64,000 bases of DNA, taken from Achromobacter aegrifaciens (GTDB lineage: Bacteria > Pseudomonadota > Gammaproteobacteria > Burkholderiales > Burkholderiaceae_B). The stretch lies in the NCBI RefSeq assembly GCF_902859735.1, contig NZ_CADIJY010000002.1:806001-870000 (forward strand). The letters run 5' to 3'. The translations under genes were made by a program, and so were the position numbers. Within the stretch, counting starts at the first letter, position 1; every line of letters begins with the position of its first letter. This document shows, piece by piece, positions 10,570 through 19,964 of this stretch. Under the pieces are notes generated by a model. The model saw only the letters and a program-made list of their open reading frames with translations, was not told the DNA's origin and searched no databases.

Positions 10570-11531
10570 GCGCGCCCGCCGCCACGCAGGAAGCATCCGC
10601 CGGGCAATACGTCATCGACGTGCACGGCCTGAACAAGCGCTTCGGCAGCAAGCACGTCGTCAACGACGTGTCGCTCCAAGTGCGGGAAGGCGAGATCTTC
10701 GGCTTCCTGGGCCCCAACGGCAGCGGCAAGACGACCAGCATCCGGCTGATGTGCGGTTTGTTGACGCCGGATTCGGGCAGCGGGACCTGCCTGGGCTACG
10801 ACATTCTGCGCGACAGCGCGCAGATCAAGCGGCACGTCGGCTACATGACGCAGAAGTTCTCCTACTGGGACGACCTGACCATCCGCGAGAACCTGGATTT
10901 CGTGGCGCGCATGTACGGCATGCCCGAACGGCGCGCGGCGGTGGACCGCGCGCTGGAAGACCTGGGCCTGCAAAGCCGCGCCGGCCAGTTGACGGGTTCC
11001 TTGTCCGGCGGCTGGAAGCAGCGCCTGGCGCTGGCGGCCTGCCTGCTGCATCAGCCGAAGCTGCTGCTGCTGGACGAACCCACCGCGGGCGTGGACCCGA
11101 CCGCGCGGCGCGACTTCTGGGAGCAGCTGCATGAACTGGCGGCGCGCGGCATCTCGGTGCTGGTCAGCACGCACTACATGGACGAGGCCGAACGCTGTCA
11201 CAAGCTGGCCTATATCTCCTATGGCCGGCTGCTGACGCAAGGCACGGCCGAGGACGTCATCGCCGAGCAAGGCCTGACCACCTGGGCCATCCACGGCCAC
11301 AACCTGGTGCCTCTGGCGCAGCGCCTGCGCAACGCGCCGGGCGTGGACCAGACCGTGGCCTTCGGTTCGGCGCTGCACATCAGCGGCCGCGACGCCGCCC
11401 TGCTGGAACGCACGCTCAGGGACGCCATCGCCGGCCAGGACCTGACCCTGGAACCCATAGCCACCAGCCTGGAGGATGTCTTCATCTACCTGATGAAACG
11501 CTCCACCGACAACTTCGCGAGCCCGCCATGA
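10566..11531 (+). CDS. ABC-2 type exporter ATPase
   Basis: A 321-residue cytoplasmic ATPase with Walker A GPNGSGKTT at 49-57, signature LSGGWKQR at 146-153 and Walker B LLLLDEPTAGVD from 166. It continues with STHYMDEAERC and a C-terminal DrrA-type extension. The tryptophan in the signature is normal for the YbhF/DrrA-like drug and lipid exporters. It overlaps both neighbours by 4 nt (ATGA), indicating coupled translation with the fusion protein and permease. Only one ATPase domain is present; E. coli YbhF carries two in tandem. Confidence 0.92.
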   Translation: MSAPAATQEASAGQYVIDVHGLNKRFGSKHVVNDVSLQVREGEIFGFLGPNGSGKTTSIRLMCGLLTPDSGSGTCLGYDILRDSAQIKRHVGYMTQKFSYWDDLTIRENLDFVARMYGMPERRAAVDRALEDLGLQSRAGQLTGSLSGGWKQRLALAACLLHQPKLLLLDEPTAGVDPTARRDFWEQLHELAARGISVLVSTHYMDEAERCHKLAYISYGRLLTQGTAEDVIAEQGLTTWAIHGHNLVPLAQRLRNAPGVDQTVAFGSALHISGRDAALLERTLRDAIAGQDLTLEPIATSLEDVFIYLMKRSTDNFASPP

Positions 11532-12673
11532 TGCGCCATCTGCAAGGCTTTTCCTGGTCGCGCTGGTGGAGCATGGTGCTCAAGGAGTTCCTGCAGCTGC
11601 GCCGCGACCGTATCACCTTCGGCATGATCGTGGGCCTGCCCATCATGCAGCTGGCGCTGTTCGGCTACGCCATCAACACGGATCCCAAGCAGATGCCGAC
11701 AGCGGTCATCGCCGCCGACCACAGCCCGTTCACGCGCAGCTTCGTCGCGGCGATGAAATCGTCCGACTACTTCCACATCATCGAAGAGCTGGACAATGAA
11801 GAAGCGGGCCGCGCGGCCTTGGCGCAAGGGCGCGTCCTGTTCGTCCTGACCATTCCGCCGGACTTCAGCCGCAAGCTGCTGCGCGGCGAGCGCCCCGCGC
11901 TGCTGATCGAGGCCGACGCCACCGACCCCATGGCGACCGGACTGGCCATCGGCGCGGCCACGCAGTTGTCGCAGGCCGTGGCGACCAAGGACCTGACCGG
12001 ACCGCTGGCCAGCCTGGCCGGCGGCCAGCCGCCATTCGACGTGCTGGTGCACCAGCTCTACAACGAAGAGCAGATCTCGCAATACAACACCGTGCCGGGC
12101 CTGATGGGCGTGATCCTGACCATGACGCTGGTGATGATGACCGGCCTGGCCATGACGCGCGAGCGCGAACGCGGCACGATGGAAAACCTGCTGGCGATGC
12201 CGGTGCTGCCCATCGAAGTGATGACGGGCAAGATCGTGCCGTACATCGCGATAGGCCTGATCCAGTCCAGCATCATCCTGCTGGCCGCGCACTTCGTCTT
12301 CCACGTGCCGTTCCAGGGGTCGCTGTTGGCCGTGTACCTGTCTGCGCTGGTGTTCGTGGCCGCCAACCTGACCGTGGGCATCACGCTGTCGTCGCTGGCG
12401 CAGAACCAGTTGCAGGCCATGCAGCTGACCATGTTCTATTTCCTGCCCAACATGCTGCTGTCCGGCTTCATGTTCCCGTTCCAGGGCATGCCGATGTGGG
12501 CGCAATACCTGGGCAACCTGCTGCCGCTGACCCACTTCAACCGCCTGATCCGCGGCATCCTGCTCAAAGGCAACGGCTGGTGGGACTTGTGGCCCAGCAT
12601 CTGGCCGCTGCTGGTGTTTACCGTGGTCGTCATGACCGCCGCCGTGAAGTTCTACCGCCGCACCCTGGATTGA
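11528..12673 (+). CDS. ABC-2 type exporter permease (YbhR/YbhS-like)
   Basis: A 381-residue inner-membrane permease. An amphipathic start (WWSMVLKEFLQLRRDRITFGMIVGLP region) leads to the first membrane span, then a large periplasmic domain to about residue 170. Five further spans follow, including the ABC-2 signature region around GTMENLLAMPVLPIEVMTGKIVPY. It likely works as a homodimer, because only a single permease gene is present. It overlaps the ATPase gene by 4 nt; the outer-membrane channel gene starts 6 bp after its stop. Confidence 0.9.
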   Translation: MMRHLQGFSWSRWWSMVLKEFLQLRRDRITFGMIVGLPIMQLALFGYAINTDPKQMPTAVIAADHSPFTRSFVAAMKSSDYFHIIEELDNEEAGRAALAQGRVLFVLTIPPDFSRKLLRGERPALLIEADATDPMATGLAIGAATQLSQAVATKDLTGPLASLAGGQPPFDVLVHQLYNEEQISQYNTVPGLMGVILTMTLVMMTGLAMTRERERGTMENLLAMPVLPIEVMTGKIVPYIAIGLIQSSIILLAAHFVFHVPFQGSLLAVYLSALVFVAANLTVGITLSSLAQNQLQAMQLTMFYFLPNMLLSGFMFPFQGMPMWAQYLGNLLPLTHFNRLIRGILLKGNGWWDLWPSIWPLLVFTVVVMTAAVKFYRRTLD

Positions 12674-12679
12674 ACCGCC

Positions 12680-14164
12680 ATGTCCCGCTCCACGCCCTTG
12701 CCCTTCCCGTCCGCCGCCGCGCCTTTGCGCCTGGCTGCGCCGGTCCTGTGCGCGCTGCTCGCGGGCTGCGCCGTGGGGCCGGACTTCGAGCGCCCGGCGC
12801 CGCCGCGGGTCGACGCCTACGCCGCGCCTCGCGATGCCTCAGCCGCCAGCGGCGCGCAACGCCTGCAGGACGGCGTCGACATCCCCGCGCAATGGTGGCA
12901 GCTGTTCCGCTCCGAAGCGCTCGACCAGCTGGTCCGGCAGGCCTTGCAGGCCAGCCCCACGCTGGAGCAGGCGCGCGCCCGCTTGCGCCAGGCCAATGAA
13001 GACCTGAACGCCGAAACCGGCGGCCGCATGCTGCCCCAGGTCGACGGCAACCTGTCGGTGACGCGGCAGAAGGTGGACCCTGCAGCCTTCGGCGTGCCGG
13101 TGGCCGAGCAGCCCCCGCCCTTCACGCTCTACAACGCGTCCATCGACGTGTCCTACACGCTGGACGTGTTCGGCGGCAATCGCCGCGCGCTGGAAGGCCT
13201 GGGCGCGCAGGTGAACTACCAGGCGCATGAGCTGCAGGCTGCGCGCATGTCGCTGGCCGCCAACGTGGTCACTGCCGCCATCCGCCAGGCCGACCTGAAC
13301 GAACGCCTGGCCGACACGCGGGCATTGCTTGCGGCGCAGGAGCGGCAGCAGGACATCATGCGCCAGCGCCAGCAGGCGGGCGGCGTGTCCGAGGCCGATC
13401 TGCGCAACCAGGAGCTGCTGGTCGCGCAGACCCGGGCCACGCTGCCGCCGCTGGAATACCAGCTGGCGCAGGCCACGCACCAGCTGGCCGCCTACCTGGG
13501 GCTGGCGCCAGCCGAGCTGCGGTCCGCGCCCTTGCGGCTGGCCGACCTGACGCTGCCCGCCGACGTGCCCACCGGCGTGCCCTCGGCCCTGACGCGCCAG
13601 CGGCCCGACATCCTGGCCGCCGAAGCGCTCTGGCATCAGGCCTCGGCCAATGTCGGCGTGGCCGTCGCCAATCAGTATCCGCAATTCACCCTGACCGCCA
13701 GCTTCGGCTCGCAACGCACCCGCGCGGGCGACCTGTCCGATGGCCTGAACGTCTGGAGCCTGGGCCTGGGCCTGGTCCAGCCGCTGTTCCATGGTGGCGA
13801 ACTGCGCGCGCGCACGCGCTCGGCCGAGGCCGCCTACGACGCGGCCGCGGCCGGTTACCGTCAAACAGTGTTAGAGGGCTTCCGGCAGGTCGCCGACGCC
13901 TTGCGCGCGGTGCAGACCGACGGCGACGCCTACCTGGCCAGCGACGAGGCCTGGCGCCGCGCCGACCAGGCCGAGCGCATCGCGCAAGGGCGCTACCAGG
14001 CCGGCGGCATCAGCCATCTGAGCCTGCTGGACAGCCAGCGCCAACTGCTTCAGACACGCATTGCGCGCACCGCCGCGGACGCGGCGCGCCACGCCGACAC
14101 CGCCGCCCTGTTGCAGGCGTTGGGCGGCGGTTGGTGGAATGAAACGTCCGCCGACGCACCATAA
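12680..14164 (+). CDS. NodT-family outer-membrane efflux lipoprotein
   Basis: A 494-residue TolC-like channel. The lipobox LLAGC places the acylated cysteine at about residue 30. The family start motif AVGPDFERP follows directly, and two OEP repeats (long coiled-coil helices, e.g. LRQANEDLNAETGGRMLPQV and the second half around RQRPDILAAEALWHQASANVGVAVA) complete the protein. As last gene of the unit it gives the ABC exporter its own exit duct, so the complex can be a full tripartite pump. A second, different NodT gene lies at 32599 with another exporter. Confidence 0.92.
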   Translation: MSRSTPLPFPSAAAPLRLAAPVLCALLAGCAVGPDFERPAPPRVDAYAAPRDASAASGAQRLQDGVDIPAQWWQLFRSEALDQLVRQALQASPTLEQARARLRQANEDLNAETGGRMLPQVDGNLSVTRQKVDPAAFGVPVAEQPPPFTLYNASIDVSYTLDVFGGNRRALEGLGAQVNYQAHELQAARMSLAANVVTAAIRQADLNERLADTRALLAAQERQQDIMRQRQQAGGVSEADLRNQELLVAQTRATLPPLEYQLAQATHQLAAYLGLAPAELRSAPLRLADLTLPADVPTGVPSALTRQRPDILAAEALWHQASANVGVAVANQYPQFTLTASFGSQRTRAGDLSDGLNVWSLGLGLVQPLFHGGELRARTRSAEAAYDAAAAGYRQTVLEGFRQVADALRAVQTDGDAYLASDEAWRRADQAERIAQGRYQAGGISHLSLLDSQRQLLQTRIARTAADAARHADTAALLQALGGGWWNETSADAP

Positions 14165-14295
14165 CGGTGCCGCGACGCGCCTTGCGTAACCTTGCCCGAG
14201 AATTCGGGTAATAAAGTGGCGTTGTGCGGGGTTTAGGAAATCGCTGTATCCGATGCATCATGCATGCGCTCATGCTGCACAGATCACAACGATTC

Positions 14296-15015
14296 ATGAA
14301 TGACCTACTAGACCTGATCGTCTTCTCTCCCGATCCCGGAGTGCGCGCGCACCGCGGCGCGGCGCTGGCGGAAATGGGCTTCTCGCCCCGGTTGTGCGAA
14401 GACTCCAATAACTTGTTCCGCCTGTTTCAGGCCCGCCGCACCCCATTACTGGTGATGGAAGCCGAGCTGTCCGAACTCTGCATGGCCGTGGCTGGCCTGC
14501 GCGCCCTGGACACCACCGCGGGCATCGTCGCCATCTCCACCTTCGACTCGCCCGAAAATCGCATACTCGGCCTGCACTGCGGCGCAGACGTCTGCCTGCC
14601 CTCTGACGCGGGCGCAACGGAAATCGCGGCCGCGTTGCAGGCGCTGGTGCGGCGCATCCCCGCGCCTGGCCGGCGCGCCGTCGACGCCGAGCCGCGCCCG
14701 GCGCAGCCGGCGCCAGGCGACGCGGCAGGCAAATGGCAATTCCATGATGCGGCCTGGACGCTGGTCAGCCCGCAAGGCAAGCGCCTGGCCCTGACGCTGG
14801 CCGAGCGCGAGTTCCTGCTCAAGCTGACGGCTTCCGCCGACAAGCGCCTGCCGCGCGCCGACGCAGCCATCACCGATTCGCATGGCGGCCACGAATCGAT
14901 GCGCCGCACCGACGTGCTGGTCAGCCGCCTGCGCCGCAAGGCCCAGGACCTGAACCTGGAATTGCCGATCCGCACCGTCTGGGGCTGGGGTTACGCCTTT
15001 ACCGGAGAAATCTGA
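14296..15015 (+). CDS. Atypical response regulator: degenerate receiver plus OmpR-type winged helix
   Basis: A 239-residue orphan regulator. The N-terminal part (about 1-115) has receiver-like architecture but lacks the phosphorylation residues. The usual acidic pair is reduced (VFSPDP), the acceptor aspartate position reads VMEAELSEL, and the conserved lysine is absent (CLPSDAG). The C-terminal 90 residues are an OmpR-type winged helix (LTLAEREFLLKLT, then LVSRLRRKA and IRTVWGWGYAF). ATG 14296 is preferred; longer in-frame starts exist at 14260 (ATG) and 14224 (GTG). No sensor kinase is adjacent. The output is probably controlled without phosphorylation. Confidence 0.8.
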   Translation: MNDLLDLIVFSPDPGVRAHRGAALAEMGFSPRLCEDSNNLFRLFQARRTPLLVMEAELSELCMAVAGLRALDTTAGIVAISTFDSPENRILGLHCGADVCLPSDAGATEIAAALQALVRRIPAPGRRAVDAEPRPAQPAPGDAAGKWQFHDAAWTLVSPQGKRLALTLAEREFLLKLTASADKRLPRADAAITDSHGGHESMRRTDVLVSRLRRKAQDLNLELPIRTVWGWGYAFTGEI

Positions 15016-15134
15016 GGAGGCTGGCCCGGATCAGCGTACGCGCCGCCGCGGCGCCGCGCGGCGGGCGTATCATGCGGCGTACGAGGCCGACTCCCGGCCT
15101 GCGCCCCGCCACATCCCGATCTACGCGCCCCGAC

Positions 15135-15617
15135 ATGGAAGTCTACGAACGCCTGCAAGCCTTGCTTGCCCAGAACCAGGCCCGCTACCGCCTGATTGAA
15201 CACGCCGCGGCTGGCCGCTCCGTCGAAGTCGCCGCGATCCGCGGCACCGAGGTCAGCCAGGGCGCCAAGGCGCTGGTCTGCCGCGTCAAGATATCCTCCA
15301 ACCAGCGCCGCAACGTGCTGGCGGTGTTCCCGGCCGACAAGCAGGCCGACCTGGACGCCATTGCCCGCGCGGCCGGCGGCAAGAAGGCCTCGCTGGCGTC
15401 GCAGGACCTGGCGCGAGAACTCACCGGCTGCGAGATCGGCGCCATTCCGCCCTTCACTTTCAATCCGGACCTGCACCTGCTGGTGGACCCAAGCCTGCGC
15501 GAGCGCCACGGTGAAATCGTATTCAACGCCGGCCGCCTGGACGCCTCCATCCTCCTGAATACGGAAGACTACTTCCGGCTGGCCGCGCCCGACGAGGCGC
15601 CGCTGATCAAGGCCTGA
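15135..15617 (+). CDS. YbaK/ProX-type aminoacyl-tRNA deacylase
   Basis: A 160-residue free-standing editing domain related to YbaK, EbsC and the INS domain of ProRS. It hydrolyses mischarged tRNA (such as Cys- or Ala-tRNAPro) in trans. The conserved lysine in SQGAKALVCRV is present, as are the glycine-rich loop GCEIGAIPPF and the ending LVDPSLRERHGEIVFNAGR. The EIGAIPPF form groups it with deacylases of unassigned specificity. ATG 15135 is chosen over an upstream arginine-rich extension that lacks family similarity. It is followed 26 bp later by the FUSC gene. Confidence 0.82.
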   Translation: MEVYERLQALLAQNQARYRLIEHAAAGRSVEVAAIRGTEVSQGAKALVCRVKISSNQRRNVLAVFPADKQADLDAIARAAGGKKASLASQDLARELTGCEIGAIPPFTFNPDLHLLVDPSLRERHGEIVFNAGRLDASILLNTEDYFRLAAPDEAPLIKA

Positions 15618-15643
15618 TCCCCAGGCCGCGCCACGAGGCCGCC

Positions 15644-17623
15644 GTGTTCCGTTCCTCGCTGAAACATGCCGCGCGCAACGCCAACATGCGTTGGCTGATG
15701 AGCCTGGCGCACATGGAGCCTTCGCCCGTCAGCCGCTGGGTGGCGTTGCGCGCCGCGCTGGCCATCGGCCTGCCTTCGGCGGTCGGACTCGCGCTGGACC
15801 AAAGCGCGGCGGCGGCCCTGGTTGCGCTAGGCGCGCTGCCCGCCATCACCGGCGACAACGGCGGCCCATACCGCAACCGCGCCCTGTCCATCGGCGCCAC
15901 CGTGTTCGGCGGCGCGCTGGGATATTTCCTCGGCACCCTGATTGCAGGGCACGGACTGTGGACGTCCGCCGCCATGACGCTGCTGGTGCTGGCGGCCAGC
16001 CTGGTCGGCACCTTCAACAACATCGCCGCCGTCTCCACGCTGCAATTCGCCGCCTATGTCATCGTCGGCGCCAGCCTGACGTCCACCCTGCCGCCCTGGC
16101 TGCCTTCGGTGCTGGTGGGAGCCGGCGGCCTGTTCGGCCTGGCGCTGACCCTGACGGGCTGGGTGGTCCACCCGACGGCGCCCGAGCGCGCCGCCGTCGC
16201 CATGGCCTACCGCAAGCTGGCGGCCATGTTCGCCGCCATCGGCACCTCGCACACCATGAGCGCGCGGCGCGACATGGAAGCGGCCATGACGACCGCCTAC
16301 GACACCGTGCTGGCCGCGCGCCGCAGCGCGGCCGGCCCCTCCCCGCGACTGGCCCGGCTGGCGGCCCAGCTGCAAGCCTGTACGCCTCTCACCAACACCG
16401 CCCTGGAGCTGGCCCGCGCCGGACGCGTGCTGCCGCGCGACTGTGCGCGGGTCATGAACCGGCTCGCAGACCGCGTGGAAAACGACGCAACGCCGGACCC
16501 GCGCGAGGACATCGCGGCCTTGCGCCACGTGGACATGGCCCCCTTGGCCGACGCGCTGGCCCAAGTGCAGCCCCTGCTGGACGGCGGCGCGCTTTCCGAA
16601 GCCGACGCCTTTGCCGGCCTGCCGCCGGCGCGGCCCCGCACGCCCTGGCGCGTGCTGGCGCGCACTTACCGGCCGGGGCCGACCACCTTGCGCTACCTGG
16701 TGCGGCTGGGCCTGTGCCTGATCGCCGCCGAGGCCGTGGCGCTGGCGGCCTCGCTGCCGCGTTCCTACTGGGTGCCGCTGATCGTGGTGGTGGTGTTCAA
16801 GCCCAACTTCGGCTCGGTGTTCGCGCGGGCGCTGCAAAGCTGCGCGGGCAGCGTGGTGGGCGTAGCGATCAGCGCGACCGTGCTGGCGCTGGACCGCAAC
16901 GGCATCGTCAGCCTGCTCACGGTGGCGGGGCTGGCGTCCCTGCTGCCTTGGTCGGTGCGGCGCAACTACGGCTTGTTTTCCGCCATCCTGCTGCCCATCC
17001 TGATGCTGCTGATCGGCGCGCTGCAACCAGGCAGCTGGCCCATCGCGCTGGCGCGCCTGATCGATGTGGCCGTGGCCGCCGGCATCGTGCTGCTGGTGGG
17101 CTACTTGCCATGGATACGGATAGAACGCGGCAACCTGGACAACGCGGTCGCCGCCGCCATGGACACGCTGGCCGCCTACCTGAACACGGTGTTCCAGGCC
17201 GATCCCACCAGCCGCCACGACCTGCGCGCCAGCGCCTACGCACGCCTGTCCGATCTGCGCATCGCCTTGCAGCGCGGGCTGTCCGAGCCGCGCCTGGTCA
17301 GCCGCCGCGCACTGGCCTGGTGGCCGGTGGAGGTCGCGCTGGAACGCGTGGCCAACGCCATTTCCGACACGGCCTGGTCGCTGCCCGCCGACCAGGCCGC
17401 GCCTAGCGCCACGGAGCTGGCGCAACTGGCGGCCAGCCTGCACCAGATGAGCGCCGCCGTTGCGCAAGGCGCGGCCATGCCGGCCGCCGCCATCGCCTCG
17501 CCCGCCCCCGCGCTGCGCGACGTGGCCGCCCAGATCGAAGCCTTGCGCGCCGCGCTGGCCGGCCCGGATTTCGCGGCCGCGCCAGGCAAAGCCATCCCCG
17601 ACAAACCCGCCAACCAGGTCTGA
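15644..17623 (+). CDS. FUSC-family inner-membrane transporter-like protein (YccS/YhfK type)
   Basis: A 659-residue protein with two hydrophobic blocks (about residues 30-175 and 350-490) separated and followed by soluble helical regions, the layout of the FUSC (fusaric acid resistance) family. The second block contains the typical YWVPLIVVVVFKPNFGSVFARALQ stretch. Such proteins are thought to export aromatic or other organic acids, but no adaptor or regulator gene is next to this one, unlike the Aae-type system at 29370. Start is GTG 15644; an ATG at 15689 would remove 15 residues. The NRDE gene starts 3 bp after its stop. Confidence 0.82.
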   Translation: MFRSSLKHAARNANMRWLMSLAHMEPSPVSRWVALRAALAIGLPSAVGLALDQSAAAALVALGALPAITGDNGGPYRNRALSIGATVFGGALGYFLGTLIAGHGLWTSAAMTLLVLAASLVGTFNNIAAVSTLQFAAYVIVGASLTSTLPPWLPSVLVGAGGLFGLALTLTGWVVHPTAPERAAVAMAYRKLAAMFAAIGTSHTMSARRDMEAAMTTAYDTVLAARRSAAGPSPRLARLAAQLQACTPLTNTALELARAGRVLPRDCARVMNRLADRVENDATPDPREDIAALRHVDMAPLADALAQVQPLLDGGALSEADAFAGLPPARPRTPWRVLARTYRPGPTTLRYLVRLGLCLIAAEAVALAASLPRSYWVPLIVVVVFKPNFGSVFARALQSCAGSVVGVAISATVLALDRNGIVSLLTVAGLASLLPWSVRRNYGLFSAILLPILMLLIGALQPGSWPIALARLIDVAVAAGIVLLVGYLPWIRIERGNLDNAVAAAMDTLAAYLNTVFQADPTSRHDLRASAYARLSDLRIALQRGLSEPRLVSRRALAWWPVEVALERVANAISDTAWSLPADQAAPSATELAQLAASLHQMSAAVAQGAAMPAAAIASPAPALRDVAAQIEALRAALAGPDFAAAPGKAIPDKPANQV

Positions 17624-17626
17624 ACC

Positions 17627-18415
17627 ATGTGTCTTGCCGTACTGGCCCTGCATGCCCTGCCGGGCATCCCCGTCCTGATCGCCGCCAACCGCGACGAATT
17701 CCACCAACGCCCCACCTTGCCCGCCGCGCAATGGCCTGACGCCCCCGAGGTCTACGCCGGCCGCGACGGCCTGGCCGGCGGCAGCTGGATGGGCGCGACG
17801 ACCGGCGGACGCCATGCGCTAGTGACCAACTTTCGCGAGCCGGGCAGGATGATCGAGAACGCGCCTTCGCGCGGCGCGCTGGTCGAAGACTATCTGCGCG
17901 GCACGGTCTCCCCGGCCGACTACCTGGCGCAAGTGCATGCCGCCGGCCAGGCCTACAACGGCTTCAACCTGATCGTGGGCGATGCGCGCGAAGCCTGGTA
18001 TCTCAGCAACCGCGACGGCGGCCCGCGGCGCCTGGCTCCGGGCGTCTATGCCCTGTCCAACCATCTGCTGGACACGCCCTGGCCCAAGCTGGCGCGCACC
18101 AAGGCGGCTTTCGAGGCCGTGCTGCGCAGCGGGCCGCAGCCCGACCTGCCCGCGCTGATGGCCGCCCTGGCCGACCGCCAGCCCGCCGACGACGCCGACC
18201 TGCCCGCCACCGGCCTGCCGCTGGATCGCGAAAGGCTATTGAGCAGCCCGTTCATCGTCAGTCCGAACTATGGCACGCGCAGTTCCAGCGTACTGGCGCT
18301 GCGCGATGATGGCGCCGGACAGCTGGATGAAAGGCGCTTCGCCCCGGACGGCTCGGTCAGCGGCGAAAGCCGGCTGACATTTTCCTGGAGCGCGGCACGC
18401 GGTACGCTTACCTAG
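17627..18415 (+). CDS. NRDE (TANGO2-like) family protein
   Basis: A 262-residue cytoplasmic protein opening with MCLAVLAL and the family-defining NRDE motif (AANRDEF) near residue 22. It continues with AGRDGLAGGSWMGA and LVTNFREPGR. The N-terminal Cys2 and the fold recall the Ntn-hydrolase superfamily. Eukaryotic TANGO2 has been linked to heme and lipid handling, but the bacterial role is not established. It begins 3 bp after the FUSC gene, so the two are likely co-transcribed. Function left open. Confidence 0.85.
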   Translation: MCLAVLALHALPGIPVLIAANRDEFHQRPTLPAAQWPDAPEVYAGRDGLAGGSWMGATTGGRHALVTNFREPGRMIENAPSRGALVEDYLRGTVSPADYLAQVHAAGQAYNGFNLIVGDAREAWYLSNRDGGPRRLAPGVYALSNHLLDTPWPKLARTKAAFEAVLRSGPQPDLPALMAALADRQPADDADLPATGLPLDRERLLSSPFIVSPNYGTRSSSVLALRDDGAGQLDERRFAPDGSVSGESRLTFSWSAARGTLT

Positions 18416-18534
18416 GCTGCGGAAACAATCGGTTGATATCGGAGACCCGCGGGTGCGAACTCCGCGCCGGCATGCGGGTCGAAATGTTCATGCGCGCACG
18501 ACACCGCGCAGATCGTCCTATTCAGGAGAGTCTC

Positions 18535-18969
18535 ATGAACAAGCGTTTAGAACGCTGCACCATGGCCGCCGCGATGGCGCTGGGCAGCATGGCCTTTGCC
18601 GGCGTCCTGTCCACCGCCCAGGCAGGCATGCCGGCAGTGCAGCAGCAGGGTTCGGTGCAATACGTCAGCGGCGGCATCGGTCTGGACGAATCCGAAGCCA
18701 TGAAGGCCGCAGCCAAGGACTATCCGCTGGCGCTGACGTTCGCGGCGCAACGCGGCGGCCAGGCAGACTACGTCGCCAATGTCGCCGTCACCATCAGCGA
18801 TGCGCAGGGCAAGTCCGTGCTGCAAACCACTGCCGAAGGCCCGTACATGCTGGTCAAGCTGCCGGCCGGCAACTACAGGATTTCAGCGACCTACAACGGC
18901 CAGGCCCAACAGCGCGAAGTCTCGGTGCAGAACTCTGGCACCGCGCGCGCCGTGTTCGAATGGAAGTAG
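18535..18969 (+). CDS. Secreted small beta-sandwich protein of unknown function
   Basis: A 144-residue protein with a Sec signal peptide (basic start MNKRLER, hydrophobic AMALGSMAFAGVL, cleavage near AQA-GMP). The rest resembles a carboxypeptidase-regulatory-like domain: VANVAVTISDAQGKSVLQTTAEGPYMLVKLPAGNYRIS is the usual 'adornment' beta-sandwich pattern. It is expected in the periplasm. ATG 18535 has a good ribosome site (AGGAG, 8 nt upstream). It is convergent with the GDPD gene, ending 6 bp from it. No specific function can be assigned. Confidence 0.75.
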   Translation: MNKRLERCTMAAAMALGSMAFAGVLSTAQAGMPAVQQQGSVQYVSGGIGLDESEAMKAAAKDYPLALTFAAQRGGQADYVANVAVTISDAQGKSVLQTTAEGPYMLVKLPAGNYRISATYNGQAQQREVSVQNSGTARAVFEWK

Positions 18970-18975
18970 CGGCTT

Positions 18976-19953
18976 TCATGGCCCGCGCTTGAAAGCGCGC
19001 GCCACGGCTTCGATTTCGTTGGTCCAGATCCCGCCTGCGTATCCCGCCGGCACGCGGCGTATGTCCTCGGGGGTGTCGATGCCCGTGGAATGGCCCTCGC
19101 CGGCGTAAGGACCGAGCAGGAACACGCTGCTGCCCGCCGTCTCCATGCGGTCCAGGAAGCGGCCGGGCCAGCCCCACAACCAGGGCGCGACGTTCACCGG
19201 CACCGTCAGCGCCATGCCGCGGCAGACCTGCGGAACGTGGCCGGTCCAGCCCGCGGCCGCATAGCGCAACAGGCAGGACTTCAGGTCCGAGCGCGTCAGC
19301 GTGCGCACGCCCGGCGCCAACTGGCGCAACCGGCCTACCGGCTCCTCGCCCCCATACACCATGAAGTCTGCCCGCCTGGCCGGCGGCATGCCGTTGAGCA
19401 CCGCCGCCAACGCCGCGCCCTCCTCCGCATCGCGGCTCTTGACGTTGATGAGAAAGCGCTGGCGCGGAAACGCCTCCAGCACTTCGGACAGCGTCGGCAT
19501 CAGGCCCACGCCGCGCCCGCGGAACGGAAAGGTCTTGCCGCCATCGGCGGTATAGCCGTAGCCGATGTCCAGCGCCTTGAGTTCGGCCATCGTGTGTTCG
19601 CGCGTCGCGCCGCGGCCCTCGGTGCGGCAATCGACCGTCCAGTCGTGGAACACGGCGAACTGGCCATCGGTAGTGGGATGGACGTCGATCTCGACGATGT
19701 CCGCGCCGGCCTCGAAGCTCGCGCGCATGGACGCGATGGTGTTTTCCAGATAGCCGTGGGTGGGTTCGACGATGCGGGTCGCGGTGCAGGTGTCCCGCAC
19801 CAGGCCCGCCGCGTCGTAGCGTTGCGCGATGCCGCGATGCGCGAGCAGCGTCACCCGCGCACCGGGATCGGGCGCCGCCCAGTCAGCGTTGTTGATGTAG
19901 ATGAAGCCTAGCAGCGCGATGGCCGCCAGTGCCGCGACACGCCGCTTGCGCAT
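18976..19953 (-). CDS. Glycerophosphodiester phosphodiesterase family protein
   Basis: A 325-residue protein with an N-terminal membrane segment (AALAAIALLGFIYI), probably an uncleaved anchor or signal. The GDPD core follows: LLAHRGIAQRY with the catalytic histidine, YLENTIASMRASFEAGADIVEIDVHPTTDG with the metal-binding E and D, and FAVFHDWTVDCRTEGRG with the second histidine. It would release glycerol-3-phosphate and an alcohol from glycerophosphodiesters in the periplasm. That could feed the glycerol pathway at the left end of the window, though they are far apart. It lies 11 bp after the MAPEG gene on the same strand. Confidence 0.85.
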   Translation of the reverse strand: MRKRRVAALAAIALLGFIYINNADWAAPDPGARVTLLAHRGIAQRYDAAGLVRDTCTATRIVEPTHGYLENTIASMRASFEAGADIVEIDVHPTTDGQFAVFHDWTVDCRTEGRGATREHTMAELKALDIGYGYTADGGKTFPFRGRGVGLMPTLSEVLEAFPRQRFLINVKSRDAEEGAALAAVLNGMPPARRADFMVYGGEEPVGRLRQLAPGVRTLTRSDLKSCLLRYAAAGWTGHVPQVCRGMALTVPVNVAPWLWGWPGRFLDRMETAGSSVFLLGPYAGEGHSTGIDTPEDIRRVPAGYAGGIWTNEIEAVARAFKRGP

Positions 19954-19964
19954 GGCGCCGTCCG

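Noticed and set aside
15827-17815. Open frame of 662 codons antisense to the first FUSC gene
   Set aside because: Same reason: His/Gln/Arg/Gly-rich shadow with no recognisable motif; the plus-strand FUSC and NRDE proteins are convincing.
18976-19953. Functional link of the GDPD gene with the glycerol regulon as an operon
   Set aside because: It is 13 kb from glpR/glpD, paired with a MAPEG gene and lacks the TTTCG/CGAA operator-like repeats upstream.
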